A stretch of 64,000 nucleotides of DNA from Paenibacillus sp. FSL K6-1096 (GTDB lineage Bacteria > Bacillota > Bacilli > Paenibacillales > Paenibacillaceae). The first letter of the stretch is position 1. Each line of letters begins with the position of its first letter. Position numbers and translations under genes: made by a program. The notes under the pieces were generated by a model. That model saw only the letters and a program-made list of their open reading frames with translations. It was not told where the DNA came from and ran no database searches. Below, one piece after another: positions 34,333 through 44,400 of this stretch. The DNA is taken from the NCBI RefSeq assembly GCF_037977055.1, contig NZ_CP150274.1:5890001-5954000 (forward strand). Direction: 5' to 3'.

Positions 34333-35454
34333 ATGAGCTTTTATGAAACGGTGACCCGGCTGGAGCAGCTTCCTTACGATACGCTGTGGAGCCGGTATAC
34401 GGCGGAGGATGTGCAGCGGGCGCTGCGTGCAGAGCAGGTCGATGAAGAGGGACTGATGGCTCTGCTGTCTCCGGCGGCGGAGCCTTATCTGGAGGAGATG
34501 GCGCAGAAGGCGAACCGGCTGACGCGCATGCATTTTGGGCATGTGATGCAGCTTTTCACCCCGATGTATCTCGCGGACTTTTGTGTGAACCATTGTACCT
34601 ATTGCAGCTTCAGCTCGATCTATGATTATCCGCGCAAAAGACTGACCCTGGACGAGGTCGCCCGCGAGGCAGAAGTCATTGCCGCCACAGGTCTGCGCCA
34701 CATTCTGATTCTGACCGGGGAATCCCGGAAGGACAGTCCGGCCAGTTATGTGAAGGAGTGTGTGGAGGTGCTGCGCCGCTATTTTTCTTCTGTAAGCATT
34801 GAAGTGAACCCGCTCTCCACAGCGGAATATGCGGATCTTCGGGAGGCAGGTGTGGACGGGCTGACGCTCTATCAGGAGGTCTATCATCAGGAGACGTACC
34901 GGGCGCTTCATATAAAAGGACCCAAGCGGGTGTACCGCAACCGTCTGGATGCGCCTGAACGGGGCTGCCAGGCCGGGTTCCGCTCCGTCAATATCGGGGC
35001 ACTGCTCGGCATGTACGAGTGGCGCCGGGAGGCGCTTGCGACAGCGCTCCATGCCCGGTATTTGCAGGACAAGTACCCCGAGTGTGAGATCGGGCTGGCG
35101 ATTCCCAGATTCCGCCCGTACCTGGGGGAGCACAATCCGGCAAGTGATGTCAGCGACCGTGCGCTGGTGCAGATTATTTTGGCCTACCGGCTGTTCCTGC
35201 CGCGCTCCGGGATCTCCCTGTCCACGCGGGAGCCGTCTGCGCTGCGGGATCATCTGGTTCATCTCGGCATCACAAAGATGTCGGCAGGTGTGTCCACCGA
35301 GGTAGGCGGGCATTCGCTGGAAGGCGGAACCCCGCAGTTTGAGATCTCGGATGGCCGCAGTGTGAGTGAGGTCGTGGAGATGCTGCGCCAACAAGGACTT
35401 GAGCCGGTATTCAAGGACTGGGATATCCTGTCTGAGCCGCTGGCGATGTCTTGA
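34333..35454 (+). CDS. thiH: 2-iminoacetate synthase ThiH (radical SAM)
   Basis: 373 residues. The radical-SAM cluster motif is C84-VNH-C88-TY-C91, followed by an aromatic/Ser stretch. The C-terminal BATS region includes GITKMSAGVSTEVGGH. It cleaves tyrosine to dehydroglycine and p-cresol, using oxygen-sensitive chemistry. Many aerobic Firmicutes use the oxidase ThiO instead, so this operon suits low-oxygen growth. The gene is last in the operon and followed by a terminator. Confidence 0.95.
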   Translation: MSFYETVTRLEQLPYDTLWSRYTAEDVQRALRAEQVDEEGLMALLSPAAEPYLEEMAQKANRLTRMHFGHVMQLFTPMYLADFCVNHCTYCSFSSIYDYPRKRLTLDEVAREAEVIAATGLRHILILTGESRKDSPASYVKECVEVLRRYFSSVSIEVNPLSTAEYADLREAGVDGLTLYQEVYHQETYRALHIKGPKRVYRNRLDAPERGCQAGFRSVNIGALLGMYEWRREALATALHARYLQDKYPECEIGLAIPRFRPYLGEHNPASDVSDRALVQIILAYRLFLPRSGISLSTREPSALRDHLVHLGITKMSAGVSTEVGGHSLEGGTPQFEISDGRSVSEVVEMLRQQGLEPVFKDWDILSEPLAMS

Positions 35455-35473
35455 GTTGACTAATGTAAGCTTC

Positions 35474-35497
35474 AACCCGCCGTGAGGCGGGTTATTT
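35474..35497. terminator. Bidirectional terminator between thiH and the YfbR-like gene
   Basis: AACCCGCC (35474-35481) pairs with GGCGGGTT (35486-35493), between convergent genes. Confidence 0.8.
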
Positions 35498-35500
35498 GTG

Positions 35501-36142
35501 TTACAGGTCCCCCTGGTTCATGCTTGACGACAGCTCGTCCAGAGACATCTCGAAGCTTGGCGCCATATGGGTGAGAAAATACTCCATCTCCGGCATCGCC
35601 AGCGCATGCAGCTTCGCGGCGGTCTGCTCTTTGGCGGAGGCGAATTCACGGTTGCCTGCGGCGGTCTCCCAGACGCATTTGAGATAGGCGTCCAGGATGT
35701 CGGCTGCCTTGACGTAGCGGAGCAGCCCGGCATCCGGGGAGCCGGGCGGGATGGCCTGAGGCTGCAGGAGCGGTGCGTAGACAGCGCCCAGCTCCGGCGG
35801 GATCATGGCGGCCAGCCGGTCGGCGGCTGCCTGCTCCATCTCGCGGAAGCTGGACAGGAGCAGCGGATTATTATGCTTCACCGGGGTGGCGATATCGCCG
35901 GTGAAGACCTCGGTGGCGTCGTGGAACAGCGCCATCGTTGCCGCCCGGTCGGCGTTCAGCGACCGGCTGAAGCGGACATTGCCGATGGTGCACAGCATGT
36001 GCGCCAGCAGGGCAACCTGGAACGAATGCTGCGCCACGTTCTCCGGGGCGGTGCTGCGCATGAGGCTCCAGCGCTGGATATATTGCAGCCGGTACAGGTA
36101 GGCGGAGAAATGGTAGTTCAATTTTGAAGTAACCCCTTTCAT
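35501..36142 (-). CDS. HD-domain 5'-deoxynucleotidase, YfbR-like
   Basis: 213 residues. HD-domain metal ligands are NVAQHSFQVALLAH, ALFHDATEVFTGDIATPVK and KAADILDAYLKC. This order matches E. coli YfbR, a 5'-nucleotidase for deoxynucleoside monophosphates. It is a single gene, divergent from the fumarase gene. The start MKGVTSKLNYHFSAYL lies behind AAAGGGG. Confidence 0.88.
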   Translation of the reverse strand: MKGVTSKLNYHFSAYLYRLQYIQRWSLMRSTAPENVAQHSFQVALLAHMLCTIGNVRFSRSLNADRAATMALFHDATEVFTGDIATPVKHNNPLLLSSFREMEQAAADRLAAMIPPELGAVYAPLLQPQAIPPGSPDAGLLRYVKAADILDAYLKCVWETAAGNREFASAKEQTAAKLHALAMPEMEYFLTHMAPSFEMSLDELSSSMNQGDL

Positions 36143-36219
36143 GTGTGTCTTAATATGATATGATAATAACTGATTGTACCAGAGTTAAGGCAGGCTTACA
36201 CAGTTGGAGAGGAGACTGA

Positions 36220-37899
36220 ATGAAGATGCAGCAGTTTGAAGAGAGCATTTATAATCTGATCGTAGAGACCTCCACGAATTTGCCGGGTGATGTGCGCCGG
36301 GCGGTAGCCAAAGGCCGCGCACTGGAGGACCAGGCCACACGTTCGGGATTGGCGCTGACCACCATTGCCCAGAATATCGGGATGGCGGAGCAGCAAGTAT
36401 CGCCGATCTGCCAGGATACGGGGATGCCGACTTTTATTATTCATACGCCGGTGGGCGTGAATCAGATAGAGATGAAGAAGGATATTCACAGCGCGATCAT
36501 CCGCGCGACGAAGAACGGGAAGCTGCGGCCCAACTCCGTGGATTCGCTGACCGGCGAGAACAGCGGGGATAATCTGGGGGCCGGCACACCGGTGATTCAT
36601 TTTGAGCAGTGGGAGGAAGAGGGCATTGATGTCCGGCTGATTCTGAAGGGCGGCGGCTGCGAGAACAAGAACATCCAGTACAGTCTGCCGGCAGAACTGG
36701 AGGGGCTGGGCAAAGCCGGCCGCGACCTGGACGGTATACGCAAATGCATCCTGCATGCGGTCTTTCAGGCCCAAGGCCAGGGTTGCAGCGCAGGCTTCAT
36801 CGGCGTAGGCATCGGCGGCGACCGCACAACGGGCTACGAGCTGGCGAAGAAGCAGCTGTTCCGCAGTGTGGAGGATGTGAATCCGAACGAGGATTTGGCC
36901 AAGCTGGAGGAGTATATTATGGAGAATGCCAACAAGCTGGGCATCGGCACGATGGGCTTCGGCGGTGAAGTCACCCTGCTGGGCTGCAAAATCGGCGTCA
37001 TGAACCGGCTGCCGGCCAGCTTTTTCGTCTCTGTAGCCTACAATTGCTGGGCCTTCCGCCGCCAGGGGATTCTTGTTAATCCAGCCACCGGAGACATTCA
37101 GGAATGGCTCTATGAGAGCGGCACCGGCATCTCTGTAGAAGGGGAGACGGCCAAGCCGACGCCTGAGCCTGTGGCGGTAGCTGCTGCGCAGGACAGCGGG
37201 GCATCCGCTGTCGTTGCAGAGGATGTAACTATTCCGGCAGCGCCGGATCTTCTGGCTGGAGGCACACAAGCGGCTGATGCGGAACAGGCTGTGGCAGCCT
37301 CTGCCCCGGCCAGCGGCTCGCGTGAGGTCCGCCTGACGACACCAATCAGCGAGGAGGATATCCGCAGCCTGCGTGTCGGCGATGTGGTGATTCTGTCCGG
37401 CGAGATGCATACCGGCCGCGATGCGCTGCACAAATACCTGATGGATCACGACACGCCGGTGGATCTGAATGGCGCGGTCATCTATCACTGCGGACCGGTG
37501 ATGCTGAAGGATGACGAGGGCTGGCATGTGAAGGCGGCCGGCCCGACCACCAGTATCCGGGAGGAGCCGTACCAGGGCGATATTATCAAGAAGTTCGGCA
37601 TCCGTGCCGTGATCGGTAAGGGCGGCATGGGTCCTAAGACGCTGAAGGCGCTTGGCGAACACGGAGGAGTCTACCTGAATGCGATCGGCGGAGCGGCGCA
37701 ATATTATGCGGAATGCATCAAGAAGGTGAACGGGGTCGACTTCATGGAATTCGGCATTCCTGAAGCGATGTGGCATCTGCAGGTGGACGGCTTCGCAGCG
37801 ATCGTAACCATGGACGCCCACGGCAACAGCCTGCACGCCGATGTGGAGAAGGATTCCGCCGCCAAGCTGGCCCAGTTCCGCGAGCCGGTATTTAAGTAA
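36220..37899 (+). CDS. Class I fumarate hydratase with fused alpha and beta domains
   Basis: 559 residues. The N-terminal TtdA-like half (about 1-300) has the cluster cysteines in SPICQDTGMP, KGGGCENKN and VTLLGCKIG; the C-terminal TtdB-like half (about 366-559) has GEMHTGRDALHKYL and IGKGGMGPKTLKAL. The two halves are joined by an Ala/Pro/Glu-rich linker of about 60 residues (about 305-365). The enzyme hydrates fumarate to malate with a 4Fe-4S cluster; L(+)-tartrate dehydratase is the main alternative in the family. Ribosome site GGAGAGGAG. Monocistronic. Confidence 0.88.
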   Translation: MKMQQFEESIYNLIVETSTNLPGDVRRAVAKGRALEDQATRSGLALTTIAQNIGMAEQQVSPICQDTGMPTFIIHTPVGVNQIEMKKDIHSAIIRATKNGKLRPNSVDSLTGENSGDNLGAGTPVIHFEQWEEEGIDVRLILKGGGCENKNIQYSLPAELEGLGKAGRDLDGIRKCILHAVFQAQGQGCSAGFIGVGIGGDRTTGYELAKKQLFRSVEDVNPNEDLAKLEEYIMENANKLGIGTMGFGGEVTLLGCKIGVMNRLPASFFVSVAYNCWAFRRQGILVNPATGDIQEWLYESGTGISVEGETAKPTPEPVAVAAAQDSGASAVVAEDVTIPAAPDLLAGGTQAADAEQAVAASAPASGSREVRLTTPISEEDIRSLRVGDVVILSGEMHTGRDALHKYLMDHDTPVDLNGAVIYHCGPVMLKDDEGWHVKAAGPTTSIREEPYQGDIIKKFGIRAVIGKGGMGPKTLKALGEHGGVYLNAIGGAAQYYAECIKKVNGVDFMEFGIPEAMWHLQVDGFAAIVTMDAHGNSLHADVEKDSAAKLAQFREPVFK

Positions 37900-37956
37900 G
37901 GGCGCACCGTCACTAACGGATCTTAACGCATAACAGTATAACCAGTCAGACAAGAG

Positions 37957-37987
37957 CCTCTTTCATTCCGGTGAAGGAGGTTTTTTT
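37957..37987 (+). terminator. Terminator of the fumarase gene
   Basis: CCTCTTTCA pairs with TGAAGGAGG (one mismatch), followed by seven T. Confidence 0.8.
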
Positions 37988-38019
37988 GTGGAGTTAGGTG
38001 CGGGTGCGTATGGGCGGGA

Positions 38020-38200
38020 ATGTAATCGAAAAACCGACCACAATCGGATCGGAAGCGGCGCCTGGGCCGCATGTGATCGAAAAACCGATCACAATTGGAC
38101 CGGGAGCGGAGCGTGGGCCGAATGTAATCGAAAAACCGACCACATTACGCAGGCGTTGGTGCTGCGGGCCAGATGTACACACAAATTGCCCAGCTCTCCT
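38020..38200 (+). repeat. 51-bp palindromic repeat array B (three units and a degenerate fourth)
   Basis: Units start at 38020, 38071 and 38122, and a decayed unit at 38173 (ATGTACACACAAATT). The second unit has perfectly paired arms TGTGATCG / CGATCACA, a paired change relative to TGTAATCG / CGATTACA in other units. Spacers are GC-rich (for example GAAGCGGCGCCTGGGCCGC). The array fills the gap between the fumarase terminator and the igtY promoter. Confidence 0.88.
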
Positions 38201-38282
38201 GCCTGAACGCGCGTTTTTGGTTTTTTCGCAGAACAGCATTTTTCGCGGATGATTTTTTTGCAGCGAAGTTCGCGGATTTGTC

Positions 38283-38311
38283 TTGACAGCGCATACATGG
38301 GCGTGTTAATT
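38283..38311 (+). promoter_or_regulatory. Candidate promoter of the starch-enzyme gene
   Basis: TTGACA (38283-38288), a 17-bp spacer and TTAATT (38306-38311), a poor -10. It is about 115 bp before igtY and directly upstream of the operator palindrome. Confidence 0.5.
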
Positions 38312-38318
38312 TTTAGTG

Positions 38319-38334
38319 GGGAAACCGGTTTCCC
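38319..38334. promoter_or_regulatory. Perfect 16-bp operator palindrome (LacI-family type)
   Basis: Arms GGGAAACC / GGTTTCCC with no spacer and a central CCGG. LacI-family regulators, including maltose/starch repressors, bind such even palindromes with a central CG. It overlaps the expected transcription start, so binding would block initiation. No regulator gene is visible nearby. Confidence 0.6.
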
Positions 38335-38426
38335 TATCAAAGTCAAAGGTCATAGATTCTGTCGGCGATGTGTGTTGGTAGAGTGTTAAGCTTAAGCGCA
38401 GGGTAACCATGAGAGGGAGATGAGGA

Positions 38427-41408
38427 ATGAAAAGAAAACGCAACCGCCTGCTTGTTCCCGTTCTAATCGCATCCATTGTACTGTCCATCACGATGAGTCT
38501 GTTTGTGGTCCCGCCTTCTAAGGCGGAGGCTGCCAGTATCGGCACCGTGACGGAGAACGACACGATCTATCAGATTATGGTTGACCGCTTCCATGACGGT
38601 GATCCGTCCAACAATGCCACCGGCGCAGCCATCCGCTATGGCGAGAATTCCGAAGAGGACTTCCGTTACATGAAAGGCGGCGACTGGCAGGGGGTGATCG
38701 ACAAGCTCCCGTACATTCATAACATGGGCTACACTGCGATCTGGATTTCCCCGGTAGCCGAGCCGCAGATGACCAACCGGGAGAACAACGGAACAGGGAA
38801 GAATACAGCCTATCACGGATACAATGTCAAAGATCCGAACAAGGCCAACCCCTACTTTGGCACCAAAGAAAAGCTGAAAGAGCTGGTAGACTCCGCGCAT
38901 GCGCTCGGGATCAAGGTGATCATCGATGTCGTGCCAAACCATATCGGCGATTACATGCTGGGAACTCAGGCTTACTACGATATTCCTTCCTTGCAGCCTG
39001 CGGCTCCGTTCAATAACCCGGCCTGGTACCACCACAACGGCGATATTAACTGGTCGTTGGCTGACGGGCGCTACGATCAGTGGGCCCAGGATTATCTGGA
39101 GAATCACGATCTGGGCGGCCTGGACGATATCGATTTTGATGTGCCTGCGGCGAAGCAGGCGGTATTCAGCTCGATCAAGGGCTGGTTTGATTATACAGGG
39201 GCAGACGGCGCGCGGGTCGATGCGGCCAAGCTGATGAAGCCGACTGATATCGGCGAGCTGCAGAACCTGCTGGGCGTGAATACCTTTGGGGAGAATTTTG
39301 ACGGCAATGCCGAATTCGTCTCCCGCTGGGTCGGCGCGAACAAGGAATGGGGGATGCTGGACTTCCCGCTGTTCTTCTCGGTGCTGAACAGTTTTGCTTA
39401 CGGGCAGTCTTTTGACTCCAATATTAAAAGCACACTCGCTCAAGACTCCTACTATGGCGGCAACGCGAACCACATGGTAACCTTCATTGACAATCATGAC
39501 CGCAATCGCTTCCTCACCGAAGCCGGCGGCAATGTGGCCAAGCTGCAGAATGCGCTGACCTTCATCTTCACCGTGCGCGGGACGCCTGTGGTGTTCCAGG
39601 GAACGGAGCAGAATAAGGGCAACGGCAACGGGCAGATCATGACCGGGGGCATCGCTGATACATGGAACCGCTGGTCGATGGTGAAGCGGGACGCAAGCGG
39701 CAACGTGCTGGAGAATTACTTCAATGAGAATGCCAGCACCTACAAGCATGTCGCCAAGCTGAACGAGATCCGCAAAAACAATCCGGCCCTGCGCACAGGC
39801 ACCCAGCGCGAAATGTGGTCGGCACAGAACCTGTATGCGTTCTCCCGGCGGATTGACAGCGGTACGAACGTCGGCCAGGAAGTCATCTCCGCATTCAGCA
39901 ATGCTTCCAGCGGGTCACAGACCGTGACGCTGCCGCTGCGCGCCGAAAGCTCCCTGACCGCAGGTACAGTTCTGGTCAACCAGCTGAACCCCTCCGATAC
40001 CGTAACGGTACAGGCGGGCGGTGTAACCGGCAAGCAGATCACGGTAACTCTGGACGCCAACTCTGCCAAAATCTATTCCAAAGTTCAGCCGGTAACCGAT
40101 ACACAGGCTCCTAGTGCTCCGACAAATGTAACTGCCACCGTGCAAAATGCCTCCAGCGCACTGGTGTCCTGGACAGCTTCCACAGATAATGTCGGCGTTA
40201 CCGGTTATGAGATTTACCGTAATGGGGTGAAGATCGGGACTTCGGCTACGACCTCTTTTACCGATAATGGACTGGTGGGCAGTACGAATTACTCCTATAC
40301 GATAAAAGCATATGACGCCGCCGGCAATCTGTCGGCCTTCAGCGCCGCGGCCTTGATCGTCACCCCTGCCGGCAACAGTGTTACGATCTACTACAAGCAG
40401 GGCTATGCTACTCCGTACATTCATTACCGCCCTGTTGGCGGAACCTGGACGACCGCACCGGGCGCAGCCATTCCGGCAGCAGAGGTTGCAGGCTATAACA
40501 AAATTACGATTAATATCGGCGCAGCCACCCAGCTTGAGGCCTGCTTCAATAACGGCAGCGGCACCTGGGACAGTAATGGCGGCAACAATTATCTGTTCGG
40601 CACAGGGACGTGGACGTATACGCCTACAGGCAATATCCAGGCAGGCGGACCGGTAACGCCAACGGCTACGCCGACAGCGACACCGACTCCGACGGTAGCG
40701 CCAACGGCTACACCAACGCCGACTGTCGCGCCAACGGCAACTCCGGTGCCTACGGCTACGCCAACGGTTGCCCCGACAGCTACACCAGTGCCAACGGCAA
40801 CTCCGGCGGGTAATACGGCAACAATCTATTACAAGAATACAGCCTTCAGTAATTCGTATATTCACTACAAGCTGGACGGAGCCACAACCTGGACGACTGC
40901 GCCGGGTGTGCAAATGCAGACCTCTGCTTTCAGCGGATATCAGTCCATCACCATTCCGCTGGGCAGCGCAACCGGCCTGACCGCAGCGTTCAATAACGGC
41001 AGCGGTACCTGGGATAACAACGGCGGCAACAATTATCACTTTGGCACCGGCAGCTCCAGTCTGACGGGCGGCAATGTGACAACTGGCGAGCCGCAGGCAG
41101 ACAGCGTCACCTTCAAGGTGAGCGTCCCAAGCTCGACTCCGGCAAATGCGCAGGTGTACCTGAGCGGCTCGTTCAATGCCTGGAATGCGGCAGATCCGGC
41201 GTATCAATTGACCCGGGGCAGCGATGGGGTGTACTCCATCACCTTGAATCTTCCGGCTGGCACTGCGGTGACGTATAAGCTGACGCGCGGAAGCTGGGGA
41301 ACGGTAGAGACCGCGTCCTCTGGAGCAGACATTGCGAACCGGACGCTCACGCCTGCAGGCGGTGCTCAGACGGTGACGCTGACCGTGCAACGCTGGAAGG
41401 ATCAGTAG
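38427..41408 (+). CDS. igtY: Secreted GH13 glucanotransferase/amylase, IgtY-like
   Basis: 993 residues. Signal peptide of about 35 residues ending AEA. GH13 barrel (about 40-490): DVVPNH, DGARVDAAK (nucleophile D265), TFGENF (acid E289) and FIDNHDRNR (D358). Then one FN3 domain (about 555-645), a CBM25-like domain, a Pro/Thr-rich linker, a second CBM25-like domain and a C-terminal CBM20-like starch-binding domain. Domain order, length and the following gene match IgtY, the isocyclomaltooligosaccharide glucanotransferase of Bacillus circulans; a plain alpha-amylase remains possible. The GH13 call is certain; the exact product is inferred. Confidence 0.75.
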   Translation: MKRKRNRLLVPVLIASIVLSITMSLFVVPPSKAEAASIGTVTENDTIYQIMVDRFHDGDPSNNATGAAIRYGENSEEDFRYMKGGDWQGVIDKLPYIHNMGYTAIWISPVAEPQMTNRENNGTGKNTAYHGYNVKDPNKANPYFGTKEKLKELVDSAHALGIKVIIDVVPNHIGDYMLGTQAYYDIPSLQPAAPFNNPAWYHHNGDINWSLADGRYDQWAQDYLENHDLGGLDDIDFDVPAAKQAVFSSIKGWFDYTGADGARVDAAKLMKPTDIGELQNLLGVNTFGENFDGNAEFVSRWVGANKEWGMLDFPLFFSVLNSFAYGQSFDSNIKSTLAQDSYYGGNANHMVTFIDNHDRNRFLTEAGGNVAKLQNALTFIFTVRGTPVVFQGTEQNKGNGNGQIMTGGIADTWNRWSMVKRDASGNVLENYFNENASTYKHVAKLNEIRKNNPALRTGTQREMWSAQNLYAFSRRIDSGTNVGQEVISAFSNASSGSQTVTLPLRAESSLTAGTVLVNQLNPSDTVTVQAGGVTGKQITVTLDANSAKIYSKVQPVTDTQAPSAPTNVTATVQNASSALVSWTASTDNVGVTGYEIYRNGVKIGTSATTSFTDNGLVGSTNYSYTIKAYDAAGNLSAFSAAALIVTPAGNSVTIYYKQGYATPYIHYRPVGGTWTTAPGAAIPAAEVAGYNKITINIGAATQLEACFNNGSGTWDSNGGNNYLFGTGTWTYTPTGNIQAGGPVTPTATPTATPTPTVAPTATPTPTVAPTATPVPTATPTVAPTATPVPTATPAGNTATIYYKNTAFSNSYIHYKLDGATTWTTAPGVQMQTSAFSGYQSITIPLGSATGLTAAFNNGSGTWDNNGGNNYHFGTGSSSLTGGNVTTGEPQADSVTFKVSVPSSTPANAQVYLSGSFNAWNAADPAYQLTRGSDGVYSITLNLPAGTAVTYKLTRGSWGTVETASSGADIANRTLTPAGGAQTVTLTVQRWKDQ

Positions 41409-41416
41409 AGAACATG

Positions 41417-41458
41417 ATGGGGGTGAAGGATGGATGTCCGGCGCCCCCGTTTTTTTGA
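41417..41458 (+). terminator. Intercistronic hairpin between the two starch-enzyme genes
   Basis: GGGGGTG pairs with CGCCCCC, followed by TTTTTTT. It could end or attenuate transcription before the second gene, which starts 41 bp downstream. Confidence 0.6.
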
Positions 41459-41498
41459 AGAACAGGGATGAATGAACCAGATGATAAGGAGTTGACCA

Positions 41499-44400
41499 AT
41501 GACCAAGACATCCAGGTCCTTACGCAAAATTACAGCCTTGCTCCTGGGCGTGCTTCTATCCGTTCCGGCAGCGGCATCACAGGTCTCGGCAGACATTGCC
41601 GCCACACATGTGTACCACAACCATATGCCCAATTTCTGGGCGTATTATGATCTGAACAGCTACAACGCTGCCCCAATCGGCAGCCCGATCCGTTATACCT
41701 ATGACGGTGAAGTGATTGCGCTGAAGCAGAATCCTCCCCCGGGGTATCCTTATTTTTTGCCTAGTGGTTCCCCGATGCCCCATGATGATCTGGTCTCCTA
41801 CTATTCCCATCACGCCAAGACCGGAGCGTACCTAACCTGGCCCTGGAGTGTGGCCAATACGCTGCGCAGCAACTATTCCCAGGCCCAAATGCATGTCACG
41901 ATGTCCGGGTCGGTTGTAAACAACGTCAACAGTATTATCCAACAAGGAAATGTAAGCGGATACAACGATCCGGCCTGGGGAACTCCCTGGAAGAATGCCG
42001 TGAACCAGCTCCAAACCGCCGGTGGAAACAACACGCTCGACCTGATTCATTTCTCCGGGCATCATTCGATGGGACCGCTGGTCGGCAATGATTATTTACT
42101 GAAGGATCTGATCTACCATGGGGCGACAATGGCTCAGCCTTATTTCCTGGGAAGCAGCTACAAGTCATCTAAAGGGTTCTTTCCGACAGAGCTGGGGTTC
42201 TCGGAACGGATCATTCCGGTGCTGGAGAAGCTTGGTATTCAGTGGTCCGTAATTGGCAACAACCATTTCTCCCGAACGCTTAAGGATTATCCGCTGCTGA
42301 ACAGTCCCGGCGCGGATACGATGATCTCGCCGCCGAACCGCAGCGATCTGCAGAATGTCAGCACGGCCGGCGCCTGGGTAAGTGAGCCGATGTTCAATGA
42401 GCAGCAGGTGGTCCAGAACAAATATCCGTTTGCTTCAACGCCGCATTGGGTTCGTTATGTTGACCCGGCCACCGGGGCCGAATCCAGAGTGGTTGGCATC
42501 CCTGTGGCTCAGGCGCAGTCCTGGGAGGAAGGGTATTTGGGCCAGGTCAAGGCCGATGCGCTGAAGCCGTATGAGAATCTAGTTCCGCAGAAGCAGATTT
42601 TTGTCGTAGCCCATGATGGGGATAATTCTTCGGGCCGGGCCGGCTCGGAGGAGACCTGGCGCAATGCCGGGAATGTGACCTATGCAAGCAGCGGGGTTAC
42701 GGGCATGGGAATAGATGAGTATCTGCTCAGCAACACCCCAGCCGCCTCCGATGTGGTTCATGTTCAGGACGGTTCGTGGATTGATACGCGTGATTCCTCC
42801 TCCGATCCGACCTGGTACCATTGGCGTCTGCCGTTCGGGATCTGGAAGGGGCAGTTCGCCGCCTTCAATCAGGTGAACGGTACTTCCTATGCCCCGAAGA
42901 AGAATCTGGCGGGGATTGAGGAAGGCATGACTGTATCGTTCGAGAAGGGCTATCATTATCTGGAGCGGAACTTCGCACTGCTTCAGGCTTCCTTGAATTA
43001 TGCCAAGACGGCTGAGCAGATCTGGCTGGAGGAGCATCCGAATTATTGGCAGCCGGCGAATCCGATAGACCGCGAGGTGACCTATGAGGGGAATCAGCTG
43101 AACCCCTGGATGATCTCTTATCCTGTAAAAGGAGACGCAGCAAATGACTACGCCGGAGGTGCCAATCCCGCTGAGCTGGCCTGGTATTTCCTGCTTCCTG
43201 CCATGGACTCAGGCTTCGGCTATTACGATGAGAATGTGGATGACAGTGTGAAGCCGGCGTTGTCTTTTAACCAATCGCTGTATTTCTCCAAGCCCTATGT
43301 GTCGCAAAAACAGGCCAAAGACAAAACAGGCCCTTCCGTCTGGTGGCCGCAGCGTTATCCGTACAATCCGGGCAGCGCCAATGTCAGCAAGGCGGAGGGC
43401 TGGACGTTGCAGCATTTCAATAATACTTTTGCTATCTATACCTATGCGTTCGATACCAGCGGCATCAGCGACATCAAGGTGAAGGTCCGGGTTCACCGCG
43501 ATAAGACCGCAGATGCGGCGGACAATACCTTCAAGGTCTATGATCCGGCGGGAATGGCTGCCGCAGGGGTACCCAATATCGATCCGGCCAAGGTTGGTGA
43601 ATGGACCGAATACCCGATGAATGTCCGCGATCTCAGCGCCGATATTAATGGTGTAGACTGGCAGGCAAGCAGCAAGGCGATGATGCAGAAGGTACCGGCG
43701 ACAGACATTGGGAATCTGTACTTCACGTATCTCTCCGGTTACCGGGATCAGCTCTTGGACTACTATATCGAAGCGAAGGATGCCAAAGGCAATGTGACCA
43801 AAAGCGAGATTCAGCAAGTCTACGTAGGCGCGGGTAAATATACGCTGGCGAACGGCAAGTATACAGAGAGTATGCAAGGCACAATTGAAGGAACCCATCC
43901 GTTCATTACCGATGTGCCAGCCGTACCGGACACAGAAGCTCCGGCTGTACCGGCGAATCTTCAGGCTAAGGTAGTCAATGCCTCCACGATCGGGCTAACC
44001 TGGGATGCAGCGGCAGATAACATCCGGGTGACCGGCTATGAAATCTACCGCAATGGAGTTAAAATCGGCACCTCCCAGACGGCATCCTATACCGACAGCG
44101 GCTTGTCAGGCAGCACGGACTACGAATACCAGGTCAAAGCCTATGATGCCTCCGGCAATCTGTCGGCCTTCAGTGCAGCGGCGGCGGCTACAACCCCTGC
44201 CGGGAATCAGGTGACGATCTACTACAAGCAGGGCTATGCTACCCCGTACATTCATTACCGCCCTGTTGGCGGAACCTGGACGACCGCACCGGGCGCAGCC
44301 ATTCCGGCGGCAGAGGTGGCCGGCTATAACAAAATTACCATTAATATCGGCGCGGCCACCCAGCTTGAAGCCTGCTTCAATAACGGCAGCGGCACCTGGG

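Noticed and set aside
36196..37953. Open frame of 585 codons on the minus strand over the fumarase gene
   Set aside because: Antisense shadow; the sense protein carries all fumarase motifs.
39915..41390. Arg/Cys-rich minus-strand frame over the igtY carbohydrate-binding modules
   Set aside because: Low-complexity antisense of Thr/Pro/Ala codons; no start signal.
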